NCBI RefSeq assembly: GCF_001426435.1
Contig: NZ_LMER01000014.1
Location: 151,523-215,522, forward strand
Direction of reading: 5' to 3'
Origin: Angustibacter sp. Root456
GTDB lineage: Bacteria > Actinomycetota > Actinomycetes > Actinomycetales > Angustibacteraceae
Length of the DNA: 64,000 bases
Shown here one piece after another: positions 34,061 to 42,130 of the stretch. The notes under the pieces are model-generated. The model saw nothing but the letters and a program-made list of their open reading frames with translations. It had not been told where the DNA came from and ran no database searches. A program made the position numbers and the translations under genes. The number at the start of each line of letters is the position of its first letter. The stretch's first letter is position 1.

Positions 34061-35659
34061 TCAGGCGAGGGCGACCAGGTCGGCGTACTCGGGGCTCCAC
34101 AGGTCCTCGTCGCCGTCGGGTAGCAGCAGCACCCGCTCGGGCTCCAGCGCGTGCACCGCGCCCTCGTCGTGGGTGACCAGGACGACGGCGCCCTTGTAGG
34201 TGCGCAGGGCACCCAGCACCTCGTCGCGGCTGGCGGGGTCGAGGTTGTTGGTGGGCTCGTCGAGCAGCAGCACGTTCGCGCTGGAGACCACGAGCGTGGC
34301 CAGGGCCAGGCGGGTCTTCTCGCCGCCCGAGAGCACGCGCACGGGCTTGTCGGCGTCGTCACCGGTGAACAGGAACGAGCCGAGCACCTTGCGCACCTCG
34401 GTGTCGCCGAGGTCGGGCGCCGCCGTCCGCATGTTCTCGAGCACCGTCCGCTCGGTGTCGAGCGTCTCGTGCTCCTGCGCGTAGTAGCCGAGCCGCAGGC
34501 CGTGGCCGGGCGCCACCTCACCGGTGTCGGGCGGGTCGATGCCGGCGAGCATGCGCAGCAGCGTCGTCTTGCCCGCGCCGTTGAGGCCGAGGACGACGAC
34601 CTTGCTGCCGCGGTCGATCGCCAGGTCGACGTCGGTGAAGACCTCCAACGAGCCGTAGGAGCGCGACAGGCCCTGCGCCGTCAACGGCGTGCGGCCGCAC
34701 GGCGCGGGGTCGGGGAAGCGCAGCTTGGCGACCTTGTCCTGCACCCGCTCACCTTCGAGCCCGGCCAGCAGGCGCTCGGCGCGGCGCGCCATGTTCTGGG
34801 CGGCGACCGCCTTGGTGGCCTTGGCCCGCATCTTGTCGGCCTGCGACAGCAGGGTCGCGGCCTTCTTCTCCGCGTTCGCGCGTTCACGCTTGCGGCGGCG
34901 CTCGTCGGTCTCGCGCTGGGTGAGGTAGGACTTCCAGCCCACGTTGTAGATGTCCAGCTCGGCCCGGTTGGCGTCGAGGTGGAACACCCGGTTGACCACG
35001 ACGTCGAGCAGCCCGACGTCGTGGCTGATGATGATGAGCCCGCCACGGAACGACTTCAGGTAGTCGCGCAGCCACAGGATCGAGTCGGCGTCGAGGTGGT
35101 TCGTGGGCTCGTCGAGCAGCAGGGTGCTCGCGCCGCTGAAGAGGATGCGCGCGAGCTCCACGCGCCGTCGCTGACCGCCAGAGAGCGTGCGCAGCGGCTG
35201 CACGAGGACGCGCTCCGGCAGGGCCAGGCTGCTCGCGATGCTCGCCGCCTCGCTCTCGGCCGCGTACCCGCCGCGCGAGGCGAACTCGGCGTCCAGGCGG
35301 CTGTAGCGCGCCATCGCCTTCTCGCGCGTCTCGTCGTCGGCGCTGGCCATGGCACCCTCGGTCTCGCGCAGCTGGCGCAGCACGACGTCGAGCCCCCGGG
35401 CCGACAGGATGCGGTCGCGCGCCAGCACCTCGAGGTCCCCGGTGCGCGGGTCCTGCGGCAGGTATCCCACCTCGCCGGAGCTCGTGACCGTGCCCGCTGC
35501 CGGCAAGCCGTCGCCCGCGAGGATCTTCGTGAGGGTCGTCTTGCCCGCACCGTTGCGTCCGACCAGGCCGACGCGGTCGCCGTCCGCCACGCGGAACGTC
35601 GCGCCGTCGACCAGCACGCGCGCGCCGACACGCACCTCGAGGTCGGTGACGGTGATCAC
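34061..35659 (-). CDS. ABC-F family ribosome-associated ATPase
   Basis: A 532-residue soluble protein with two ABC domains and no membrane segment. Domain 1 has GRNGAGKTT, LSGGQRRRVELARIL and LLLDEPTNHLD; the charged linker (about 240-320, RRRKRERANAEKKAATLLSQADKMRAKATKAVAAQNMARRAERLL) is the P-site tRNA interaction arm; domain 2 has GLNGAGKTT, LSGGEKTRLALATLV and LLLDEPTNNLD. ABC-F proteins relieve ribosome stalling or protect from antibiotics. GTG 35659 follows GAGAGG; an in-frame TTG 14 codons upstream is possible. The minus-strand TAGACT at 35746-35751 would give an ~80-nt leader, long enough for attenuation. Confidence 0.92.
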   Translation of the reverse strand: MITVTDLEVRVGARVLVDGATFRVADGDRVGLVGRNGAGKTTLTKILAGDGLPAAGTVTSSGEVGYLPQDPRTGDLEVLARDRILSARGLDVVLRQLRETEGAMASADDETREKAMARYSRLDAEFASRGGYAAESEAASIASSLALPERVLVQPLRTLSGGQRRRVELARILFSGASTLLLDEPTNHLDADSILWLRDYLKSFRGGLIIISHDVGLLDVVVNRVFHLDANRAELDIYNVGWKSYLTQRETDERRRKRERANAEKKAATLLSQADKMRAKATKAVAAQNMARRAERLLAGLEGERVQDKVAKLRFPDPAPCGRTPLTAQGLSRSYGSLEVFTDVDLAIDRGSKVVVLGLNGAGKTTLLRMLAGIDPPDTGEVAPGHGLRLGYYAQEHETLDTERTVLENMRTAAPDLGDTEVRKVLGSFLFTGDDADKPVRVLSGGEKTRLALATLVVSSANVLLLDEPTNNLDPASRDEVLGALRTYKGAVVLVTHDEGAVHALEPERVLLLPDGDEDLWSPEYADLVALA

Positions 35660-35744
35660 GGTGGGGCCTCTCACGCTCTCGACGACGGCTGCGGTGCTCA
35701 AGCCGACGTGCTCTTCTCACAAGGCGTGCGGCCGATCTCGTAGC

Positions 35745-35751
35745 TAGTCTA
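35745..35751. promoter_or_regulatory. Overlapping bidirectional -10 element (TAGTCTA)
   Basis: On the plus strand TAGTCT (35745-35750) is 7 bases before GTG 35758. On the minus strand TAGACT (35746-35751) points to the ABC-F gene. The symmetric TAnnnTA core can serve both directions, so only one polymerase can bind at a time. Confidence 0.5.
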
Positions 35752-35757
35752 CGCGGC

Positions 35758-36633
35758 GTGAGCTTCAACAACGACGCGCAGCTCGACACCAGCCAGATCG
35801 AGTCGGGCGGTGGCGGCGGTCGCGGGGGCATCGCCATCGGGGGCGGCGCGGGACTCATCATCCTCATCCTCGGCCTGGTCTTCGGCGTCGACACCAGCTC
35901 GATCACCGGATCGCCCGGTGCCCCGGTGGAGCCCGGCCAGAGCCAGGTCACCAACTGCCGCACCGGCGCCGACGCGAACAGCAGCGACAAGTGCCGGGTG
36001 GTCGGGGCGGTCAACAGCGTCCAGGCGTTCTGGGCGGCCAAGCTGCCCGAGTACAACCGGCAGTACACACGGGCCAAGACGGTCGAGTACGAAGGCATGA
36101 CGCAGTCGGCCTGCGGCACGGCGTCCAACCAGGTGGGGCCGTTCTACTGCCCGCTCGACAAGAAGGTCTACATCGACCCCACCTTCTTCAAGGAGCTGAC
36201 GTCGCGGTTCGGGGCGGACGACGGCGCACTGGCCCAGGAGTACGTCGTCGCGCACGAGTACGGGCACCACGTGCAGGACATCCTCGGCGTCCTCGACGCC
36301 GCGCAGCAGGACCCCCAGGGCGCCGAGTCCGGCTCGGTGCGCATCGAGCTCATGGCCGACTGCCTCGCCGGCATGTGGGCCCAGGGCGCCTCGACGACGA
36401 AGGACGCGCAGGGCAACACCCTGCTCAAGCCGCTGACGCAGCAGGACATCGCGTCCGCGCTGTCCGCCGCTGCCGCCGTCGGCGACGACCGGATCCAGAA
36501 GCAGGCGCAAGGGCGCGTCAACCCCGAGACGTGGACCCACGGGTCGTCCGAGGAGCGCCAGCGGTGGTTCACCCGCGGCTACCAGAGCGGCGACCTCAAC
36601 CAGTGCAACACCCTGGACGCCGCCTCCCTCTGA
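35758..36633 (+). CDS. YpfJ-type neutral zinc metallopeptidase
   Basis: A 291-residue membrane-anchored protease. It has a Gly-rich cytoplasmic N-terminus, one membrane segment (about 24-44), and an extracytoplasmic catalytic domain with the zinc motif HEYGHH (about 165-170) and the third ligand region RIELMADCLAGMWAQ. Four Cys residues outside the membrane could form disulfides. The family (putative neutral zinc metallopeptidase) has no established substrate. GTG 35758 follows the TAGTCT box by 7 bases. It is divergent from ABC-F. The dispersed palindrome lies 20 bases past its stop. Confidence 0.9.
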   Translation: MSFNNDAQLDTSQIESGGGGGRGGIAIGGGAGLIILILGLVFGVDTSSITGSPGAPVEPGQSQVTNCRTGADANSSDKCRVVGAVNSVQAFWAAKLPEYNRQYTRAKTVEYEGMTQSACGTASNQVGPFYCPLDKKVYIDPTFFKELTSRFGADDGALAQEYVVAHEYGHHVQDILGVLDAAQQDPQGAESGSVRIELMADCLAGMWAQGASTTKDAQGNTLLKPLTQQDIASALSAAAAVGDDRIQKQAQGRVNPETWTHGSSEERQRWFTRGYQSGDLNQCNTLDAASL

Positions 36634-36653
36634 CAGGACAGCCCCTCCCCCTG

Positions 36654-36679
36654 CGTGCACTCCGGATCCGAAGTGCACG
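36654..36679. repeat. Intergenic palindrome, copy 2 of the dispersed family
   Basis: Arms CGTGCACTCCGG and CCGAAGTGCACG around AT; one mismatch between arms. It lies 20 bases after the metallopeptidase stop and may end its transcript. See 8251-8278 and 60353-60377. Confidence 0.7.
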
Positions 36680-36776
36680 AAACGTTGGGGACTGGGGTGT
36701 ATCAGGGACGCCGGACGCCGCTCTGGTAGGTCGTGACGGGCGACAGCCCGGCACCGGCCGACGAACGGAGCGGGTG

Positions 36777-36965
36777 ATGGTTGCGAGCGAACGCGAGCGG
36801 AGGGCTCGGCGAGCCCAGGAGATCCGCCGGCGCGCGCAGGTCGTCGCCGCCCGGCGACGTGCACGCGCAGGGGGCGTGAACGTCCGGCTGATGATCACAC
36901 CGCCACCGTGGGGGTGGGACCCGCAGGACCCCGTGGGGGACGGACCTGCGCGAAACGGTGGCTGA
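36777..36965 (+). CDS. Candidate 62-residue basic small protein
   Basis: An ORF of 62 codons from ATG 36777 with GGAG about 7 bases upstream. GC at third positions is near 77 percent, compatible with coding. The first ~35 residues are a very basic helix (SERERRARRAQEIRRRAQVV); the C-terminal part is Pro/Trp/Asp-rich (ITPPPWGWDPQDPVGDG). I recognise no family. A strong hairpin begins 2 bases after the stop, which supports a separate transcript. It lies 87 bases before a cytoplasmic subtilisin gene, so it could be a substrate or regulator of that protease, but this is conjecture. Confidence 0.45.
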   Translation: MVASERERRARRAQEIRRRAQVVAARRRARAGGVNVRLMITPPPWGWDPQDPVGDGPARNGG

Positions 36966-36967
36966 CC

Positions 36968-37004
36968 CGTGGGGGTCGGGAGCAGACTGCCCCCGACCCC
37001 CACG
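36968..37004 (+). terminator. Strong GC hairpin between the small ORF and the subtilisin gene
   Basis: Perfect 13-base arms CGTGGGGGTCGGG and CCCGACCCCCACG with an 11-base loop. Terminator or attenuator; it isolates the S8 gene (start 37053) from the upstream ORF. Confidence 0.7.
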
Positions 37005-37052
37005 AAGATCATCGACGAATCGCCCCACCCACACCGACGTGAAGGACGCACC

Positions 37053-38282
37053 GTGACCCGATCAGTGCGCTGGCAGGAACTCAGGCAGCTCGCGTTTCAC
37101 CGCGCCGCGGCGAAGCCTGCGCTGCACGGCGCCGTCGCGCAGGACGACGTCGACGAGGGCTACCTCTACCGTCCGGGCGAGCTGCTGCTCGGTCGGGGCG
37201 CGGTCGACGAGCTGCGCGCCGAGACGCAGTCCTCGCGCGTGCGGCCGGACGAGCAGGTCAACGAGCGCTTCGCCCGGCACGGCGTCGACGTCCAGCGCTG
37301 GGTCGTGCCGCCCGACATCAAGGTCGGTCCCCTGCAGCACGCGTTGGAGGGTCGAGCGCGGGCCCGCCGCTCGCACGTCGAGCTCAACCACGTCTTCACC
37401 GGCGAATGGGTCTACCTCGGGGGCCCGGCCACCGAGCCGGTGCAGGCCACGGCCCTGCCGGTGCCGCAGAACGTCGCGCTGCTGTCGCCGACACCCGACC
37501 TGGCGGTGCTCGACACCGGGGTCGCCGACCCCGCGCACCAGCTGTTCGCTCCCACGCTGCTCGACCAGCAGCCGGACGACGTCGACGTCCTCGACGAGGA
37601 CGGCAACCACGTGCTCGACACCGAGGCCGGCCACGGCACCTTCATCTGCGGCCTCGTGCAACGCGTCGCCCCCGGGCTCGCGCTCGAGCAGCGAAAGGTG
37701 CTCTCCCCCAGCGGGTTCGGCGACGACCTCAGCGTCGCACTCGGGGTGGCGGAGACCACGGCGCCGGTGATCAACCTGTCACTCGGTGGCTACACCCGGC
37801 ACAACCGACCCCCGCAGGCGCTGAAGGAGGCGCTCGGCGCACTCGACCCCAGCCGGGTCGTGGTGGCCGCCGCGGGCAACAACGGCCACGACCGGCCGTT
37901 CTGGCCGGCGGCGTTCGAACGCGTCATCGCCGTCGCGGCCTACGACAGCGCCGACGACAGCGCCGCCGACTTCAGCAACTACGGCTCGTGGGTGAACGTC
38001 TGCGCACCCGGCGTCGATCTCCACAGCTGCTACGTCGACGGCCGGCGCAGCAGCGACCCGGACGACGCGGCGTTCGCCGGGTGGGCGGCGTGGAGCGGCA
38101 CGTCGTTCGCGGCACCGCTCGTGGCCGCCGAGATCGCGCGCCGCGCGGCGGCCAGCCCCGGCCGCACCGCACGCGAGGTCGCCGACGAGCTGCTCGCCGA
38201 GCTCGACGCCGCACCGGGCGACGGCTACGGCCGGCGCTACCGACCCGGCACCGACGTGCGGTTGCGCGCTCAGCAGCCGTAG
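37053..38282 (+). CDS. Cytoplasmic S8 (subtilisin-like) serine protease of a CHAT/sigma module
   Basis: A 409-residue protease without a signal peptide. The complete catalytic set is visible: Asp154 (AVLDTGV), His194 (AGHGTFICG), oxyanion Asn276 (AAAGNNGHD) and Ser351 (WSGTSFAAPLVA). The first ~140 residues form a separate domain (YLYRPGELLLGRGAVDELRAE...) that could be a propeptide-like inhibitor or recognition domain. GTG 37053 follows GAAGGA at 6-base spacing. The C-terminus overlaps the end of the CHAT gene by 13 bases, tail to tail. The lack of a secretion signal implies an intracellular role, unlike most subtilisins, and fits a proteolytic switch with the CHAT protein. Confidence 0.88.
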   Translation: MTRSVRWQELRQLAFHRAAAKPALHGAVAQDDVDEGYLYRPGELLLGRGAVDELRAETQSSRVRPDEQVNERFARHGVDVQRWVVPPDIKVGPLQHALEGRARARRSHVELNHVFTGEWVYLGGPATEPVQATALPVPQNVALLSPTPDLAVLDTGVADPAHQLFAPTLLDQQPDDVDVLDEDGNHVLDTEAGHGTFICGLVQRVAPGLALEQRKVLSPSGFGDDLSVALGVAETTAPVINLSLGGYTRHNRPPQALKEALGALDPSRVVVAAAGNNGHDRPFWPAAFERVIAVAAYDSADDSAADFSNYGSWVNVCAPGVDLHSCYVDGRRSSDPDDAAFAGWAAWSGTSFAAPLVAAEIARRAAASPGRTAREVADELLAELDAAPGDGYGRRYRPGTDVRLRAQQP

Positions 38283-40942
38283 ACGTCGAAGCCCGCGCTC
38301 GTGGCGAACCCCGCGGGCGTGTCGAGGTCGAGCGCGTCGCGCGCCCGCAGCAGCGCCGTGCCCGCGTCGAGGCCGTCGGCCAGGTGGGCGTGCAGGGACT
38401 CCATGAGCACCGCCGTCTCGGCGTCCGGCGTGGGCAACGTCGTGGCCACCACGCCGGCGGTGCCGGCACCCAGCAGCGCGTGAGCCACGCCGAGCAGCTG
38501 GTTGCCGGGAAGCACCTGGGCGGCGGCGGAGTGACACGCCGCCAGCACGACCAGCTCGGGCGGCTCGTCGAGAGCCTCCAGGTCGTACACCGTGAGGTCG
38601 CCGTCGTGCAGGCGCAACGACGACAGCAAGGGGTTGTCGCTGCGGAACGTGCCGTGCGCCGCGACGTGCGCCACCGCTGCGCCGTCGAGCAGCTGCAGGG
38701 TGCGCGCGACGGTCGCGTCGGCACCGAACGCCACCTGCGGGCTGCGGTCACGGTGCTCCAGCGCCTGCTTGACCGCGCGGACGCCAGGCCCGGTCACGAA
38801 CACCTCGCGCTGGTCGACGCTCTTGGGTGGCCGGTGCGAGCGGTGAGCGCGGGCTGCCAGCCAGCTCGTTCCCGAGCGCACGAGGTGCACGGGGGTGTGG
38901 GCCAGGCCCGGCAGCACGCTCCACGGCACCGCGTGCAGGCTCTCGGTCGGTGCGACGACCACCGGTGAGCCCGGCGCGATGCGATCGACCAGCGGCTCCA
39001 CGAGCAGCGCGGCGAGCTCGGCGCCGCCCGCTCGAGCGCCGTCGAGCGCCGTCTGCAGCGACCGCTCGCTGCCGCGGCCGGTCGCCAGGCGGGCGAGGGC
39101 GAACTGCAGGTGCTCCAGCGCCGCCTCGGTGTCGGCCACCCGGCCCAGCTCGTGCAGCCGTGGGGCGGGGTCGAGCGACGACTCCTCACCCCCCAGGGTC
39201 ACCGCGTGGAGCCGCCCGTCGAGCGCGAGGTACTCCACCAGCACGTGGCGTCCGAGCCCTCGCCGCAGTTCGGCGGCGGACGCCGGCCCGGTCGACGGAC
39301 GCCAGGCGCCGCCCGCCGTGCGCCGGCTGAGGCGCACGACGTCGCGCTCGAGCGCCGCCAACCGACCCCGCGGGGCCGCCGCGCCGTCCGCCACCGCAGC
39401 CTGCTGCACCTCGTTGCTGGCCCGACGCAGCGCCGCGATGGCCGCCGACAGCTCGGGGTCGCGAGGCGGACGCACCGGCCGGGCCCGCACGTCCTGACCG
39501 CGCCAGCGCTCGATCTCGCGCAGCACCCGCAGTGCGGAGCGGGCCTCGAGCGCGACCCGCAAGCCGACGCCGGCCAATCCCTCGGCCAGAGCCGGCACGT
39601 GCGCCTGCAGGTCACTCGCCCCGAGACCGGCCCGGTGCTGCGCCAGCACCGTCATGCCCGTGCGCACAGCGCGTACGGCGCCCGCAGCGTCTGCGCCCCG
39701 GTAGGCCACGATCGCCTCGCTGTGCGCCTGACGCAGCCGCGCCACCGCCGACGGGGCAGCCGCCACCGACCGGCTGGCCGCCAGCAGCTCGGCGGCCCTC
39801 TCGTGCCTCCCGCACGAGGCCGCAGCTCGAGCGGCCAGCAGCCTCGCCTCGGCACCAGCGTCCGGCCACGACGCGTCGTCCAGCGCCCGAGCGAGCTCGG
39901 TCGCACGCCGCACCAGGCCCGGGTCGCCGGCGCCTTCCTGCGCCAGCAGCTCGAGCAGCCGCGCCTGCAGGGCCCAGCCGGGGCGGCCCTGCTCGGTCGC
40001 GGCCCGATGGGCGGCCCGCGCGTGCTCGAGCGCGGCCGGCTCGTCACCGTCGAGCAGGGCGATGCGCGCGAGCAGCGCCTCGCACTCCAGCAGGTCGGCG
40101 GCCTGCTCGGCCGCGGCCAGGGCGGCCCGGGCGCGCTCGGCGACCTCGCGCGACTCCCCGACGGCACCGACGGCGAGCAGCAACGACGCGCGGTCGACCA
40201 GCCGCAGCCCCTCGATGAAGCCGTGACGGTCGCAGACCGGGTCCGCGGCGTCGAAGCGACGCAGCGCCAGGACGACGTCACCGCGCTCGCGGGCCAGGCA
40301 CCCGAGGTTCCAGAGCACCGCCGCCGCGTCGAGCTCGCGGCCGTCGGCCTCGAGGAGCTCGCGGGCCCGGCTGAGGTCGTCGTCGGCACGCAGGAGGTCA
40401 CCGCGGTTGGCGTGCAGGATCCCGCGGTTGCTGCGGGCCCGCGACTCCCACACCGTGTCGCCGGCCTCGACCAGGTGCGGGATGACGGCGTCGTACACGT
40501 CGAGAGCGTCGGTGAGCCGGCCGCAGCGCTGCAGGATCAACGCGCGCTGCGCCTGCAGCCGCGCCGCGGCCAGCCCCTCCAGGTCACTCGCGGCGCGCGC
40601 CGAGAGGCGCAGCGCCAGGGCCGCGCGGCCCTGGTCGAGCAGCACGAACGAGCGCGTCATCTGGGCTTCGGCGGCCGCCGCCCGGTCACCGGCCAGCGTC
40701 GCCGCCCGCACGGCACGCCGTAAGGCGTCATCAGCGTGCGCGAGGTCACCGCGGGCCCGCGCCGCCAGGCCGACCGCCCGCCACGCGAGGGTGCGCGTCG
40801 GCGCCTGCTGCGGACCGCGCGCGGCGGCCAACGCCCGTTGAGCGTGCTCGATCGCCGCCAGAGGGTCCGATCCCACCAGCTCCATGGCCTGCTCGGCGAG
40901 CTCCGCCGCGGTGGCCCCGACTGCGTCCGGGGCCAGCGTCAC
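38270..40942 (-). CDS. TPR-CHAT caspase-like cysteine protease
   Basis: With GTG 40942 (a GTGA overlap with the upstream gene; GTG 40954 is also possible) the protein has 890 residues. Residues about 1-430 are Ala-rich helical repeats of the TPR type; about 470-560 is a linker; the last ~300 residues are a CHAT domain. The catalytic dyad is His763 (AHVAAHGTFRSDNPL) and Cys803 (VVLAACHSAAA), 40 residues apart as in other CHAT/separase-like proteases. No membrane or signal sequence is present. It is the last gene of the sigma-partner-CHAT operon. CHAT proteases in other bacteria act in Craspase-type and gasdermin-type immunity; here the target is unknown. Confidence 0.88.
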   Translation of the reverse strand: MTLAPDAVGATAAELAEQAMELVGSDPLAAIEHAQRALAAARGPQQAPTRTLAWRAVGLAARARGDLAHADDALRRAVRAATLAGDRAAAAEAQMTRSFVLLDQGRAALALRLSARAASDLEGLAAARLQAQRALILQRCGRLTDALDVYDAVIPHLVEAGDTVWESRARSNRGILHANRGDLLRADDDLSRARELLEADGRELDAAAVLWNLGCLARERGDVVLALRRFDAADPVCDRHGFIEGLRLVDRASLLLAVGAVGESREVAERARAALAAAEQAADLLECEALLARIALLDGDEPAALEHARAAHRAATEQGRPGWALQARLLELLAQEGAGDPGLVRRATELARALDDASWPDAGAEARLLAARAAASCGRHERAAELLAASRSVAAAPSAVARLRQAHSEAIVAYRGADAAGAVRAVRTGMTVLAQHRAGLGASDLQAHVPALAEGLAGVGLRVALEARSALRVLREIERWRGQDVRARPVRPPRDPELSAAIAALRRASNEVQQAAVADGAAAPRGRLAALERDVVRLSRRTAGGAWRPSTGPASAAELRRGLGRHVLVEYLALDGRLHAVTLGGEESSLDPAPRLHELGRVADTEAALEHLQFALARLATGRGSERSLQTALDGARAGGAELAALLVEPLVDRIAPGSPVVVAPTESLHAVPWSVLPGLAHTPVHLVRSGTSWLAARAHRSHRPPKSVDQREVFVTGPGVRAVKQALEHRDRSPQVAFGADATVARTLQLLDGAAVAHVAAHGTFRSDNPLLSSLRLHDGDLTVYDLEALDEPPELVVLAACHSAAAQVLPGNQLLGVAHALLGAGTAGVVATTLPTPDAETAVLMESLHAHLADGLDAGTALLRARDALDLDTPAGFATSAGFDVYGC

Positions 40943-41394
40943 AGGCTGACCCACTGGGTGCGCAGCCGACGGCCGTCGGGGGTCGTGAGGCGCAGGCTGA
41001 GGGTCCGAGCGCTCACCGCCGCGCGGAAGCGCCCGTGGGCGTCGAGAGCGACGGGCTCGGTGCCCGCGAGCGTGTGCACGGCCAGCTCGCGCACCGGGCC
41101 GGTGACCTGACCGACGAGCTGCCAGCCGTGGCGCTCGCGCCGGGAGCCGAGGTCGATCTCGAGCCCGTCGAGGGCGAACGACAGCCAGGAGTCCTCGCCA
41201 CCGCGCACCGGCGTGGTCGCCATGCTCTCGACCAGCGGTACGAGCTCGGCGTCCAGGTCACGCAGCTCGAACACCGCTCGCGCCGACTGGGAGACGACCT
41301 CCGGCACGGGGTCGAGCTGATCGTGTAGTGCCGCGAGGGCGTCGAGCACCGGGTCGCGGGCGTCCTGCGTCTCCTGCGCGTCGTGCGCCGTCAT
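40939..41394 (-). CDS. Beta-sandwich partner protein of the sigma/CHAT operon (unknown function)
   Basis: A 151-residue protein coupled on both sides: ATG 41394 overlaps the sigma-factor stop (ATGA) and its stop overlaps the CHAT start (GTGA). The N-terminal half is helical with SQSARAVFELRDLDAELVPLVESM; the C-terminal ~85 residues look like a small beta-sandwich (LDGLEIDLGSRRERHGWQLVGQVTGPVRELAVHTLAG...LRTQWVSL), similar to carboxypeptidase-regulatory domains. It could be the regulator of the sigma factor, or a substrate or scaffold of the CHAT protease. I do not know a characterised homologue. Confidence 0.75.
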   Translation of the reverse strand: MTAHDAQETQDARDPVLDALAALHDQLDPVPEVVSQSARAVFELRDLDAELVPLVESMATTPVRGGEDSWLSFALDGLEIDLGSRRERHGWQLVGQVTGPVRELAVHTLAGTEPVALDAHGRFRAAVSARTLSLRLTTPDGRRLRTQWVSL

Positions 41395-41984
41395 GACGAC
41401 CACCCCAGCTCGGTCAAGGCGCCCCGCAGCCGCTGCAGGCAGCGCCCGCGCGTGGGTCCGATGCTGCCGATCGGCATGCCGAAGGCCTCCGCCACCGCGT
41501 CGTAACGCGGCGGAGGTGAGGCTGACAGCACCCGCAGCAGGCGCTGGCAGCGGTCGTCGAGGCGGCGCAGGGCCCGCAGCAGCGTGGCGTCGCGCTCGGT
41601 CGCGAGCAGCGACGCCTCGACGTCGACGGCGTCGTCCGCGATGGTCGCCAGCTCGTCGTCGTCGCCCTGGCCCTGCTCGCGTCGACGCCGGCCCGCCAGG
41701 CGCAGCGACTCGCGCCGCGCCGTGGTGGCGAGCCACGCCCCGAGACGATCGGGCTCGTGGATGGCTCCGAGGTGCTCCACCAGCCGCAGCCACGTCGTCT
41801 GCACGGCGTCGGCGGCGTCGGCGGCGTCGAGCCGGTGCGCGCGCGCCACCGACCACACCAGGCGCTCGTAGCGGCGCACGATCTCGTTCCACGCGTCCTG
41901 TGAGCCGGCCGCGGCGCGCTCCAGCAGCTCGGCGACGGCGACGTCGCCGGACACGCGGCCCTCGGGCGTGACACCCGTGCTCAT
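41391..41984 (-). CDS. ECF-like sigma-70 family sigma factor
   Basis: A 197-residue sigma factor with region 2 (about 20-95, EIVRRYERLVWSVARAHRLDAADAADAVQTTWLRLVEHL) and region 4 (about 130-190, LDDRCQRLLRVLSASPPPRYDAVAEAFGMPIGSIGPTRGRCLQRL). There is no extra C-terminal domain, and no transmembrane anti-sigma gene is adjacent; instead it is followed by the beta-sandwich and CHAT genes. ATG 41984 has AGGGGGT at 5-base spacing. I infer that it drives the operon, possibly with the S8 gene, and that proteolysis controls its activity. The imperfect stem at 42009-42032 lies in its leader. Confidence 0.88.
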   Translation of the reverse strand: MSTGVTPEGRVSGDVAVAELLERAAAGSQDAWNEIVRRYERLVWSVARAHRLDAADAADAVQTTWLRLVEHLGAIHEPDRLGAWLATTARRESLRLAGRRRREQGQGDDDELATIADDAVDVEASLLATERDATLLRALRRLDDRCQRLLRVLSASPPPRYDAVAEAFGMPIGSIGPTRGRCLQRLRGALTELGWSS

Positions 41985-42008
41985 CGAAGACCCCCTGGTA
42001 CGCGACCA

Positions 42009-42032
42009 GTGCCATTGTGGTTGCCACGGCAC
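42009..42032. promoter_or_regulatory. Imperfect stem-loop between the sigma gene and bioY
   Basis: GTGCC-ATT-GTGG / TTG / CCAC-GGCAC: nine pairs with a 3-base bulge, 25 bases upstream of the sigma-factor ATG. Possible operator or leader structure; weak evidence. Confidence 0.3.
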
Positions 42033-42117
42033 CCGGCCGACAAGGGCCACGTCCGCGGCGCGCAAGGTCTCCATGTCCAGACAGAGGACGCGATTCGGTC
42101 TCCTGATACGTCCGCGC

Positions 42118-42123
42118 TAGCCT
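42118..42123 (+). promoter_or_regulatory. Leaderless -10 (TAGCCT) for bioY
   Basis: TAGCCT ends 7 bases before ATG 42131. I saw no clear BirA- or BioR-type operator. Confidence 0.6.
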
Positions 42124-42130
42124 TCGCGCC

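Noticed and set aside
40943-40954. GTG 40954 as start of the CHAT gene
   Set aside because: GTG 40942 makes the 4-base GTGA overlap used throughout this operon; the earlier start would only add four residues and a 16-base overlap.
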